Below are positions 1-13,600 of a stretch of DNA of 64,000 bases, one piece after another (position 1 is the first letter of the stretch; each line of letters opens with the position of its first letter). The notes beneath the pieces are model-generated. The model had not been told where the DNA came from. It made no database searches and saw nothing but the letters and a program-made list of their open reading frames with translations. The stretch is from the NCBI GenBank assembly GCA_024760905.1, contig CM045745.1, positions 748,501 through 812,500 on the forward strand. Direction: 5' to 3'. The position numbers and the translations under genes were made by a program. The DNA comes from Plotosus lineatus (taxonomy: Eukaryota > Chordata > Actinopteri > Siluriformes > Plotosidae).

Positions 1-81
1 ATTTGAACAAACAATAATGAAAACTTGTACTTATTTCCATTTAAAATCAGAATTAATCATCTCGGATTTACAATTTCGTAG

Positions 82-216
82 GAAATGTTTGACGCATCCC
101 TAAAGGACAGAGAGCTAAGTTTTGAGTCAGCTCCAGGCACCACCATGTTTTTGCACTGGCTTGTAGGCATGGTCTACGTTTTTTATTTTGCATCCTTTAT
201 CCTCCTGCTCCGAGAG
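82..216 (+). CDS. marchf6: MARCHF6 exon: luminal loop and transmembrane span
   Basis: The acceptor is TTTCGTAG and the donor GTAACT; 45 codons in phase 0. It encodes a short loop ([13 protein letters not shown]) followed by a hydrophobic span rich in Phe, Tyr and Leu ending ILLLRE. It matches the vertebrate MARCHF6 sequence just before the [10 protein letters not shown] segment. Upstream exons lie outside the window. Confidence 0.95.
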
Positions 217-3200
217 GTAACTCTTTCTTTATAAATATAATTCAGAATAATTTGAAAAGGTTTTTCTCATTATTCTTAAAAAATAAAATAACATGTCTAC
301 TGCAAACAGGTTCTCAGGCCGGGAGTCTTGTGGTTTCTTAGAAACCTCAATGATCCGGATTTTAACCCAGTTCAAGAAATGATCCACCTTCCAATATATA
401 GACATCTGAGACGATTCATACTATCAGTGGTAAGAATATCCGTCGTTCAGTTGTAAATATTTCTGTTATGTTACTAAGGCTTTCAGAATGAAAACTACTG
501 ACTCAATTTGGATGTTTTATCTGAATGTGGAAATTGAACCTGGATCAAATCTATTAATTAATGTTTCTATTCAAAAGTCATTCTCTGTAGGTTGAGGGAT
601 CATGTTTATATCAAGCTTACAAGTAATGATGTGGGAAATTTCAGAAGCTTTTAGCTGTAGAATATACACAAGGTATAGAAAAGATCACCCCCCCTCAAAA
701 TTGTTGCTTTTCAGCTTGAAATAAAGACAAATATTTTGCCATCAGTATTTACTTAATGCAACTTTAAGCATGCAAACAGTATACTGATACTGTTATACAA
801 GAAACGGTTAAGAGAAAGGGGGAGGAAAAACGAGTTGAGATAGAAAAGTAATTAAAAAAATACTTAAACCATTCAGGTGTAACCTTTCTTATTGTGCAAT
901 CATCTAACTGACTTTTACATGTGATTAATAGTAATCTGTGAAGCAGTTGCAGGAACTTTTGGCAAGGAATGTTCATTATGGACTTGTCACAAAAATATCA
1001 CAACTAATTCAGAAATGTGGCTTGTACAGTAGGGTTGTAAGAAACGATTCAAGTCTAGTTTTGGCTAAATAGAAAAATTTTGTCACATGACACCACAAGT
1101 AAGCTATTTAGCCTTGAACCCAAAGAATGTATCCTGTGAAAAACAAATCAATGCGAGCCGCACCCCAGCTTACACGAAGCCCAGACGGGAAGGGGCTGAA
1201 CGACGACTCCGGCGCTTGGGATTGCAGGGGATGAAGGCCGTGTAGCCGGCAGATCCCTCTGCCCTGCAATCTGAGCATGAAGCTCGTCTATCTTGTTTCG
1301 CAGGGACTGAACATTTTCAAGTAGTATAGTCGGAAGTGCTAACCAAGCCTCTGAGAACTCCGCCTGGGCTGAGCCGGGGTGAGGTTAGCATTGAGCTCCC
1401 ATAGCATATAAGCTCAAGATAGAAGTTGTTGCGTGCTGAGTTACCCGAAGCTGAAGCGGCTCATAGCTGTAGTAGGGTCGACCGATCATAGACGAGCATA
1501 GTGCAAAACATGAACAAACAAATTAAAACGAACAAATAAACAATTTGACTCCGAGAACTCCGCAACGTTGCCCTCTAGGCAGCGCCATCTTGGAGACGTC
1601 ACTCCAAGTTCAATGTAAAAGGACATGAAGCATAATAAAGTTTATCCTTTTGGTATCATTTGTTAAACATGCTCTATAGAACATAAAATCTCACGCACAA
1701 ACATTTTCAGAATTAAACATAGCACAGCTATGAGCAGCTTCAGCTTCATGCAACTAAGCATGCAACAACTTCTATCGTGAGCTAATATGCTCACATGGGA
1801 GCCCAATGCTAACCGCAATGCATTTAACAATAAGCTCAGGCGGCGTTGTCAGTCTCCGGCACTTGGTTAACACTTCCGGCCATACTTCTTGAAAATGTTC
1901 AGTCCCTGCGAAACAAGATGGACGAGCTTCATGCTCAGATTGCAGCGCAGAGGGATCTACAGGACTGTGTTTCTGTGAAACATGGCTCAAGGTGATTGCA
2001 CCAGCCGGCTACACGGCCTTCATCCCTTGCAATCCCAAGCGCCGGAGTCGTCGTTCGGCCCCTTCCCGCCTGGGCTTCGTGTCAGCTGGGGTGTGGCTCG
2101 CATTGAGCTGCCTACCATAGCATATTAGCTCTGCTAGCTGCAGCCTGGCTAACCAGCCCAGTTGAGCGTGCTTAGTTATACACGCCTGGAGATACTCCAA
2201 TCTTATAGCTGTAGTACAGTCGACCAGTCGTAGACGAGCATAGTGCAAAACATGAACAAACAAAACAACAAATTAAAATGAACCATAGCATGTTAGCTCT
2301 GCTAATAGCATGTTTCTGTGAAACAAGGCTAGAGGAGAGTACACTCGATAAGGCGATTATACCAGCTGGCAATACGGCCTTCGTCCCCTGCAATCCCAAG
2401 CGCCAGAGTCGTCATTCGGCCCCTTCCCGCCTGGGCTTCGTGTCAGCTGGGGTGTGGCTCGCATTGAGCTGCCTACCATAGCATATTAGCTCTGCTAGCC
2501 GCAGCCCGGCTAACCAGCCCAGTTGAGCGTGCTTAGTTATACACGCCCGAAGATACCCCAATCTTTTAGCTGTAGTAGAGTCGACCGGTCGGAGACGAGC
2601 ATAGTGCAAAACATGAACAAACAAAACAAACCATAGCATGTTAGCTCTGCTAATAGCATGTTCGCTCTGCTAAGTTATACAGGCCCGAAGATACTCCAAT
2701 CTCCGAAGATAACTCCAATTGTTCATGTTTTGCACTATGCTCATCTATGATCGGTTGACTCTACTATAGCTATGAGCAGTTTCAGCTTCGGTCAACAAAG
2801 CACGCAACAACCGCTATCGTGAGCTGCTATGCTCAATGCTAACCGCCCAGGCGGAGTTCTCAGAGTCTTGGTTAGCACTTCCAGCCATACTGCTTGAAAA
2901 TGTTCAGTCCCTGCAAAACAAGATGGATGAGCTTCATTCTCAGATTGCAGCGCAGAGGGATCTACAGGACTGTGTTTCTGTGAAACATGGCTCGAGTAGT
3001 GTACACCCGATAAGGCGACTATACCAGCCGGCTATATGGCCTTCCTCACCTGCAATCCCAAGCGCCAGAGTCGTCGTTCGGCCCCTTCCCGCCTGGGCTT
3101 ATTGCTAGCTGGGGTGAACAAGGAAACAATTTGACTCTGAGAACTCCGCGACGTCGCCCTCTGGGCAGCGGCATCTTGGAGACGTCACTCCAAGTTCAGT

Positions 3201-3910
3201 GTAAAAGGACATGAAGAGTACTGTAATAAAGTTTATCCTTTTGGTATCGTTTGTTCTGCATGCTACAGAACATCAAATCTCACCCATAAACATGAACTTA
3301 GGTACTGTACTGGAATAATAATTGAAAAAGATTTTAATACAACAGTTCACAGAAAACCGTCGTTTCTCAGGAGAAAGTCTTATTTCTTCAGAAGAGACAT
3401 CCAGCGTTTTCTATCGCTTAGCCAGAGAAGACACATAGCATTTGAATGGTATAGAGCTTAACTGGTAATTAAAACACACACAAAAAAAGAGGCTCATTGA
3501 CAACTTTACGCGAATGAGGGAAAAGGGGTGGGACATCAGCTCAACCAATCAGGAGAAAGGAAGACAGCCATTGGCTGAATTTGAATTACGTGCTGGTTGT
3601 TCGGCAGTCAGCGAATACTCAACCCATGTGTGCAAAACCGTGAATAGTCAAGGGCATACTCGATTTGAAATTATTTTGCTTGAATTTAATTTATTTTAAA
3701 TTAATGTTGATATTTGACATATTATTTTACAATGTTGTGTTTATAATAATTGATTTAGGGGTGTTTTATGAGATACAGTTATGGTATTTATGGATGTATA
3801 GTGCAGTATTAGCGTATTAGCGTCATACGTCACTGTAACAACTTGCGTTCACTTTCAATTTACATTCGGCTCTCTGAAACCAATTAAAAACGTAAGTTGG
3901 GGAGCGTCTG

Positions 3911-3948
<38 letters not shown>

Positions 3949-4587
3949 GTGATACCTCTGCTCACGAACATAATTGGTTCCCAGAAAGTGTGTGTGAGGC
4001 GAAAAGTTCGTCTTCCGAACATTTATTTCCCATAAGAAACCATTAAAATGAGAATAATCCGTTCCCAGGTCCCCATAAAACATAATTTTCTACTAAATAA
4101 GCCTTAAAACTACACAAAAATATACCTTATTTTATGTATAATAAATGTCTATTGTATTGTAATTAAAGAAATAAACTGTACTGTATAATAAAGTCGTTTT
4201 ATTTACCTTTGTGATGGTAGTTGACGGCTTGATGGAATGGAGTGGGAGGAGGAGGGAGGGAGGGACTTACCGTTTGGAAGGAGAGTTTGGAAACGCCTAC
4301 TGTTTGGAAACACGCATAGCCACACACGCACCCTTAATAGCTTCCTTGTTCTTAAGGATGGTGGTAGACTTAGTGTACTGGTACTGGGACGCTGAGTCAC
4401 ACAAACGCACACCTCGTTCGTGTTTTTCAATGATCTCCGCCTGTGGTGGGGGCTTTTTCGGTCCCGTAATAGCAAAAGTACACTCAATATGGTCCAAAAT
4501 GTCTAGCAAACACAAACCACTTCCGCATTCAAAGAAAGGGGGTGACGAACTGTGACGCCATGAGCATGCGTCAGCTTCACATGTGTG

Positions 4588-4672
<85 letters not shown>

Positions 4673-7600
4673 TATGGGAGGCCAGCGGGGCAGAATGTTG
4701 GGGGAGAGACAGTGGGAGAGCAATTTGCGCATTGTTTAAATTTTTGAGATGGCGCTTTCGTAACGTGAATTTGTTTTGTATCCAGAGACAGAAATTTTAG
4801 AAAAATGTGTTTCGTAACCTGGCTTTTTCGTTTGTTGGGACTTTCATAAGGTGAGGTACCACTGTACTCGCATATACTGATGCGCACACGCATGCAGGTA
4901 TGCATGCACATGCTCAGATGTGCAGCTCACAACAATGTAACTAGTTTGGATGGGAGGTTTTGGGTTGTTTTGTGGGTTGTTTTTTTTTGTTTTGTTTTTT
5001 TGCATAATTGGCCTAGTTTTTATGGCATTTTCTTTATTTTTTCATTCGATTAATATTTTTAGAAAAAAAGCGATGTACTGAAGCCGCATGAATCGAAGCG
5101 CAAAGTAGCGAGGGATCCCTGTGTATAATATACTCTCCTTGAATCGTTACCTCATCGTAGCGGAGTTGTTTGCGTGACCGAATGATTCTAAGAGTTATGT
5201 TGTTGGGGGTATAATGCATCTGGTAAGGTCACCCAAGGCAAACAGGTCCTGGTTGAAGGTTGTGGTTCCGAAGACCTCTATGCAAAATAAAAACAAAAGG
5301 ACATAATTTCCCTTGCCATGGACCCACCACCTGTGGGAGGGGCTATCGGCGTTGGGTGCAATGTGAGATGGGTGGCAGCCGAAGCATGGGTTCTGTTAGA
5401 ACGATTTTCGGTTACTGACTCTGACTCTTGGGACATGGAATGTCACCTCTCTGGTGGGAACGGAGCCTGTGCTGGTGCGTGAGGTGGAGAGATACTGACC
5501 AGATATAGTTGGGCTCACCTCAACGCATAGCTTGGACTCTGGAACCACCCATCTTGAGAGAGGCTGGATTTTATTCCATTCTGGAGTTGCTCATGGGGAG
5601 AGGCAGCGAGTCCCCGGTCCATGAAAGGGTGGCTTCTCTCCGCCTTCAGGTGGGGGGAACGGGTCTTAACTGTTATTTGTGCTTATGCACCAAATGATCG
5701 TTCAGAGTACTCACCCTTCTTGGAGTCATTAGAGGTGTGTTGGAGAACGCTCTCTTGGGATACTCACTTGTCTTGGGAGAGTTCAACGCCCGTGCGGGCA
5801 AATAATAGTGTGATCTGGAAGGATGTGATCGGAAGGTATGGCCTCTCCAGTCTGAACCCGAATGGTGTTTTATTGTTGGACTTTGTCTATCACGAACACC
5901 ATGTTCGAACATAAGGGTGCCCATAAGTGCACTTGACACCAGGACACCCTAGGTTGCACACACACATACATACACAGAGAGAGAGAGAGAATTTTCTGAG
6001 TAGATCCTTCCATAGGAGCGTGCTCAATACTTTTTCGTAGAGCAAATATAAATAAAAATAAAAGGAAAGAACAAAGACTTTCTATTGAAACTTAATTTTC
6101 ACTACAGATCTGTTTCGAGGGGTGGTGAAACCATCCTCTCTCTTCAGGTGATTACAGAAGAAATCTTGTTCTCATAGCATATATGTACAGTAGGCCCTCG
6201 ACATTCGCGGGGGTTCGGTTTCGGGCCTTCCCGCGAATCGAGTTAATCCGTGAGTTCTGTACCCGGAAGTACAGTAAAACCCCATGTATCACGTCACATG
6301 CTCGAATGAGCAGCCGGAAGTAAAATATGTATCTATTACATGCTCTAAAATATGTTTCTTAAACACATTCTATAGACAGTCTTCCTCATTAATACAGTAT
6401 TAATGTAGTAAAATGGAGTAATGATTAAGAAAAACGTATTTTTTACTGTGATATTTATTGATAATAAAATATACATCATATAAAAACACCTTTCAATGCA
6501 TTCTCTTTGAAAAACATACAGCACTATAGTTTTCAAAAATGCCCACTAGAGGAATGTATTGCATTAGGCATGAGATGACTGAATTCAGGTATTAACTGCA
6601 TTAAATCTGAGCAGCTCAGCCACACCTCTCAGCCGGAGTGAGTACAAAACAGAATTTTTAGAATGAAAAAGTTAGAGAGCGTTACAAACCAAAGAAGCGG
6701 TGATGTGATGTGAGTTAATCCTCTGTCGCAGAGGTGAGCGTGCTTTTATTTATTGGGAGTAAATGAGAATAGTGAATTCAGGTGTGTGCTACCCAACAGT
6801 TCAGCCATGCCCTTCAGCTGAAGCGGAGAGTAAACAGGTTAGTTAGAGGCACAGCGCCAAAATCAAAGTCCACAAAACACAGGCCATAAGAAAAAGGATA
6901 TAAAAGAACAAGAAATGTCATAAATTGGATAAACAAAACAAAATGAGAAACATGCTACACCACAGTAAATAAAATATAACACACAAACATTTTACACATT
7001 ACCTTAGGTCATGTACTGAAATAATAATTGAAAAAGACTTTAATAGTGGAGTGTTTTACAACAGTTCAGACAATTATTCCTCTTCAGGCACTTCAGAGGA
7101 AACTGTCGTTTCTTCCGGAGAAAGTCTTATTTCTTCAGAAGAGACATCCAACGTCATTAACTTGTTCTGGTGCTTAGCAGGCGTTTGAGTGACATCATAG
7201 AACTTGACTGGTAATTAAAACACACTGAAAAAAGGCTCATTGACAACTTGTGCGTGAATGAGGGGGAAAAGGGGCAAAATCAAGCAATCGTCAGGAAGGA
7301 GGATAGCCATTGGCTGAATTTGAATCACGTGCGAGCTGCTCCGCAGACTGCAAATACTCAAACCATGAGTGCAAAATGGCGAATAGTCAAGGGCCTACTG
7401 TATGTATAAAAATTTGTAAAGGTGCCTAGGTCTAGAGGAAAAGATTGTGTTGAAGGCTTCTTACAAAATGGATGTAATTACACATGTAATTAATTTTATC
7501 CCTATTGTTTTAACAGAACCTTTTTTTTTATCTCATGCCTCTTAGGTTGTTTTTGGGTCAATAGTCCTGCTTATGCTCTGGTTACCCATCCGGATCATTA

Positions 7601-10600
7601 AACACATCTTGCCAGCTTTCCTTCCCTACAATGTGATGCTGTACAGGTAAACAGGCTTCCGCCTGATGAAAGCTACTACAAATACCCATGATAGTTACAT
7701 CATGCAAAACTGTTACAAACCCAATTTGTTTTGCCCTACTTGAACTTATACACTTTCACTTAATGGTTATGTTTTCACTCAACTACATTAATGTATATTA
7801 TCAGTCACTGTACCAGATTAGTTAGATTCAGATAAGATGGACACAGGTGACCCATTATATCTTGAACTGGTTATGTTTCATCATATGAAGCACATGTTAC
7901 ACATTGTGTGTTTTCCCTTATGAATGTCATTAGCACAGTAAGCATCAGCTGCCACTACCCTGCATTTTAATTACTCGAGAGGGAGGTTTTGATTCTTACT
8001 TTTCCTTTTGTATGTTTTTAGTGACGCTCCTGTGAGTGAGTTGTCCCTTGAACTCCTGTTGCTGCAGGTGGTTTTGCCAGCTCTGCTGGAGCAGGGGCAC
8101 ACACGCCAGTGGCTGAAGGGGTTGGTGAGAGCCTGGACAGTCACTGCTGGCTACTTATTGTGAGTCTGATCACCACTATTTCCATCCATCCATTTGCTCA
8201 ACCACATCATTCTCAAGTGTTGCAGGGAGGCTGTCGCCTATCTCGGCCAACTCAAGGCAAATTCAGTGTATACTATGAATTCCACTCTATTGCTGGGATG
8301 ACAACGCACCTAGGGGCAATTCAAACAGTCAGTTTGGCTAATGTGAATATCTTCGGACTCTGGGAGGAAACCGAATTGCTGTGAGGCAGATATACTGACC
8401 ACTGTGCCGCCCAAACACTATTTATATTCTCAAACATTTGACTGTAGAATTTCTATAAATTGCCTGATTGATTTTGTCTCACTGAAAATTAGGTGTTTTG
8501 ATTATTATTTTTTTTCTTAATTTTTGTTTTCTTTTGCATTTCCCAACAATTTTTCTTCCTAATTTAGTCGTATCCAATCAGGTTTTGCCTTCCCTATCAC
8601 ACGACCACCACCACCAACCAGGGAGGGGCGAAAGCATGCACACGTCACCTCTGTGAGATGTAATGCTAGCCACCCCGTTTTTGAACTGCGGGGGCATGCG
8701 CATTTGGAGGTGGTCTACCACACTCAGAGGGAAAGTGCTATCCGTCTCTTTGTACAAATGAGCTCACAGACGCCCATGATTGGCTGGTGATTGCTGTGAG
8801 TGACAGGGAAATGAGTGTATGTCGTCCCTCCCATGAGAGCTCCACCAATTAGCTTCCATCGACTTCCAGCCAATGACGACTGTGAGTAAACCGTAATAAC
8901 ACTTTTTATGAACTTGAGTCACAGTCATTTTTCCCGGATGGCAGTAAACAATGGCAAGCTTGACTTCTAAAGCAAACATTTTCAGTAGAAGGTAAAATGC
9001 CCTAAAATCACAAGACCATTGCTGTGTCTCAATTGTCAGACTTGTGTACTTGTACTTGGTATTTTGGGTGCACAATAGACAGTGTGCTGTGCATTACAAA
9101 TACCTAGAGAATGTAATCAAAACAGTTCAAATCTTCAGCGTGTATCACTACACTTTCTCACCCTCAGACCTTTCGGTCTTGGCCATGTACAGAAAAAGGC
9201 AAGGTTTTCAACAATCAAAGTAGGATACACACAAAGGAACATTTTTTTTTTTAGTATTTATACTATTTTAGATCGTTTTACTCAGAGGTAAGCAACAAAA
9301 CAGCAAAACAATTATCGTGTGATGTGGTTAAATTGCACAATTATCATTTCTGGTATGTGATGTAATGCCATTCAGTGTTCCAGCTTGGGACAGAAACACG
9401 CTGATGGCTTTGCAGCCTACTCTTTACAAAAGTCAGCAATGATTCTTTTACATGCCTCTCACCATAGACCATAATATATCACCATAATATTGTCATTTTT
9501 ATTATTAAAACCAAATGTCTTAATATTAATATGAAAGCAGGTGTCATTAAAAAGAATTCTTTAAAAGTAAATTTTATTATTGGTGTATAAAAGAGGTATT
9601 GATCAAGGAAATACATTGGTTTATTTTATAAAAGAGGTTTGACCATTGTTTTGTTTAATCTTCTTCTTTTCCTTTCGGCTGTTCCCTTCAGGGGTCGCCA
9701 CAGCAAATGATCTGCCGCCATCTCTCCCTATCCTCTGCATCTTCTACTCTTACTCCAACGACCTTCATGTCCGCCTTCACCGCATCCATAAATCTTCTCT
9801 TTGGTCTTCCTCTGGGCCTTTTGCCTGGTAGTTCCAACCTCAGCATCCTACGACCAATATACTCACTATCCCTCCTCTGTACATGTCCAAACCATCTCAA
9901 TCTAGCCTCTCTGACTTTGTCTCCAAAACATCTAACATGTGCTGTCCCTCTGATGTACTCATTTCTGATCCTATCCATCCTCGTTACTCCCAAAGAGAAC
10001 CTCAACATTTTCATCTCTGCTACCTCCAACTCTGACTCCTGTCTTTTCCCCAGGGCCATTGTCTCTAAACCATACAACATTGCTGGCCTCATCACCGTCT
10101 TGTACACTTTTCCCTTCATTCTTGCCGATACTCTCCTATCACACATCACACCGGACACTTTTCTCCATCTATTCCAACCTGCCTGCACGCGCTTCTTCAC
10201 CTCTTTTCCACACTCTCCATTGCTCTGGATTGTTGAGCCTAAGTACTTAAAATCCCCCACCTTCTTTATCTCTGCCCCCTGTAACCTCAAAGTTTCTCTT
10301 GGGTCCTTGTCGTTCACACACATGTATTCTGTCTTACTAAGACTAACCTTCAATCCCCTCCTTTCCAGGGCATACCTCCACCTCTCTAGATTTTCCTCCA
10401 CTTGGTCTCTGCTCTCACTACAGATCACGATGTCATCTGCAAACATCATAGTCCATGGAGATTCTTGTCTAACCTCGTCTGTTAGCCTGTCCATCACCAT
10501 AGCAAACAAGAAGGGGCTGAGAGCTGACCCTTGATGCAGTCCCACCTCCACCTTGAACTCCTCTGTCACACCGACAGCACACCTCACCACTGTCTTACAT

Positions 10601-13600
10601 CTCTCATACATGTCCTGCACCACTCTAACATACTTCTGTGTCACTCCAGACTTCCTCATACAATACCACAGTTCTTCTCTCGGCACCCTGTCATATGCTT
10701 TCTCCAGATCCACAAAGGCACAATGCAGCTCCTTCTGACCTTCTCTGTACTTCTCTATTAACATCCTCAAAGCAAACACTGCATCTGTGGTGCTCTTTCT
10801 TGGCATGAAACCAAACTGTTGTTCACAAATGCTGACCTCTGCCCTTAGTCTTGCTTCCACTATTCTTTCCCATAGCTTCATTGTATGGCTCATCAACTTT
10901 ATCCCTCTGTAGTTGCCACAACTCTGTACATCTCCCTTGTTCTTAAAAATGGGCACAAGCATTGTTTTGTTTAATATCTTATTTAAAAATCCTGCCGAGA
11001 GATCATCATTTATTTGTACACTTTCGGAGGGGGGAGGGGGTCAAAAAAAGAGTACTCTCTATACGCTTGTGAAAATGTTGAACTGCCCCTGAGGCATGAG
11101 ATGACTGAATTCAGGTATTAACTGCATTCAGCCCGAGCAGCTCAGCCACGCCCCTCAGTAGTACAAAACAGAGTAGTACAAAACAGAATTTTTAGAATGA
11201 GAACGTTAGAGAGCGTTACAAACCAAAGAAGCGGTGATGTGATGTGAGTTAATCCTGTAGCGCAGAGATGAGCATGCTTTTGCTTATTGGGAATGAGAAA
11301 GTAAATGAGAATACTGAATTCAGGTGTGTACTACCCAGCAGTTCAGCCATGCCCTTCAGCTGAAGCGGAGAGTAAACAGTTAGTTAGAGCAGTGCTTCTC
11401 AAATAGTGGGGCGCGCCCCCCTGGGGGGGCGCGATGGGATGCTGAGGGGGGCGCGTGTGACCCAGGAGAACATGCTTTTTTTCCGCCGTACTACAAGAAA
11501 GTGTAATTGCACATCCACTCCAGTAGTTGGCAGTGGCGCCCTCATTGCCCATTGTGCGCAGCAAGTACAGGTCCCAGCTAAACATTGAGCAGGAGCTGAG
11601 AGTTGCAGTGTCATGCTTCAAACCTCGCTTTGAGAAGCTGTGCGCTGCAAAACGTGCTCATTGTAGCCATTAATCTTGGCTTCCTCATTTTGAGAAAAAA
11701 AAATCAGCACAATTTGTTCTATTTGTTCTTGTTTTGTAGGTTAAAGTGTTTATATATTGTGCTCCTGAGTTAATGTTTCTGAAGTCAATTTGAATTAATT
11801 ATTTATTGATTTTATTTTCAGCAGCAAATGGTGTGGTAAGTTTGTCAAAAATGTAACAAGGATATTATTTTTTTTTAAATTTAAGGCAAATTGATGCACT
11901 TTCTTTTACAGACTAATAAAAAATGTTAAAAAAGTTATTCTTGTAGGTTGAACTATATCTCTTTCTTTTTGTTTTATTTATGTTAACAAGGATACGATAT
12001 AATGAAGAGATATACCTGTAACTATATTATAGAAAAAAGTTATAATTTATAGTTGCGGCGGAAAGTGGGTGGTGGGGGGGCGCGAATTGTTTTCTTCTTG
12101 CTAGGGGGGGCGTAACAGAAAATAATTGAGAAGCACTGAGTTAGAGGCACAGTGCCAAGATCAAAGTCCCCCAAAACACAGACCATAACAAAAAGGACAT
12201 AAAAGAACAAGAAATGTAATAAATTGGATAAACAAAGCAAAATGAGAAACATGCTACACGACAGTAAATAAAATATAACACAAACATTTTAAACATTACC
12301 TTAGATCATGTACTGAAATGATAATTTAAAAAAGACTTTAATAGTGGAGTGTTTTACAACAGTTCAGACGATTATTCCTCTTCAGGCACTTCAGAGGAAA
12401 CTGTTGTTTCTTCCGGAGAAAGTCTTATTTCTTCAGAAGAGATATCTAAATTTATTACTTTGTTCTGGTGCTTAGCAGGCGTTTGAGTGACATCATAGAA
12501 CTTAACTGGTAATTAAAACACACTATTTGCTCATTGACAACTTGTGCGCAAATGAGGAAAAGGGGGTGTTACATCATCTCAACCAATCAGCAAGAAGGAG
12601 GACAGCCATTGGCTGTATTTGAATCACATGCGAGTTTCTCAGCAGTCCGTGAATACTCAAACCGTGCGTGCAAAACCGCGAATAGTCAAGGGCTTACTGT
12701 ACTGTTAAGCCGAAAAACAGTTCCATGTACACTAAAAGTAGTCGTTTCTTATAAACATTAATTCAATTCAATTCAGTGCATTAATTATGCACTAATATAA
12801 GTGTACACCTTAATATAACTGTTTTTGTTTATAAATCTTTCATTTCTAATGTGTTATTTCATTTATGGAAACATAAATAAAATAAAATAGTCTATTTTTC
12901 TGAACAATCTTCTCAGAAGAAGTGCACTGTGCATGGATGTTCAATCCCCTGCTGAGCAAATGGGGCAGATCTAGTTGCCAGGATTAAGCAGGGAAAAGCA
13001 TTTTGAAGCGCACTGATGCACACTGTGCATGCATGGATGGTTAGGAAGAAAAAATTCCAGCTGATTAAACATTTGCTCTGGTTGCCAGGGTTATGGAGGC
13101 AGGGAAGAATAATGAAAGGCATTGCAATAAAATAGCATGTAAATAAGTGTTGTATTAAAAAAAAACATGGTGCACATGTGAATGGCAGGGCACTATGCCA
13201 TGCTAAAACAACCTCGCTGGAACATCGCCTTTAATTTTAAGTCCACAAAGCAGAGTACTTGATTTGAGACAACAGTACCCTGCTGAAAGGCGCACACTCT
13301 TCTTTCTTCTTTTCGGCTTTTCCTTTTCTCAGGGGTCGCCACAGCGAATCATCTGATTTGCACATTTGATTTGGCATAGGTTTTTATGTCAGATGCGCTT
13401 CCTGTCACAACCCTTTTCGCAAGGGACAGAAACACACTGACGGCTTTGCAGTTACTCTTTACGAAAGTCAGCAATGGTTCTTTTACATGCCTCTCACCAT
13501 AGACAGTGAGAGACATGGCCCGCCTTTGATAACCCAGTTAGCTGCACTGGGGGGACAGTGACAACTATGTGGGGACTCGAACCCCCAACCTTAGGATCAG

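Noticed and set aside
4297..4911. 204-residue minus-strand ORF with a long Ile-Tyr run
   Set aside because: It is the translation of the TA array inside a non-coding Tigger-like element; no family similarity.
9707..10534. 275-residue plus-strand ORF rich in Ser, Leu and Thr
   Set aside because: Antisense shadow of the RTE reverse transcriptase, which is the recognisable frame on the minus strand.
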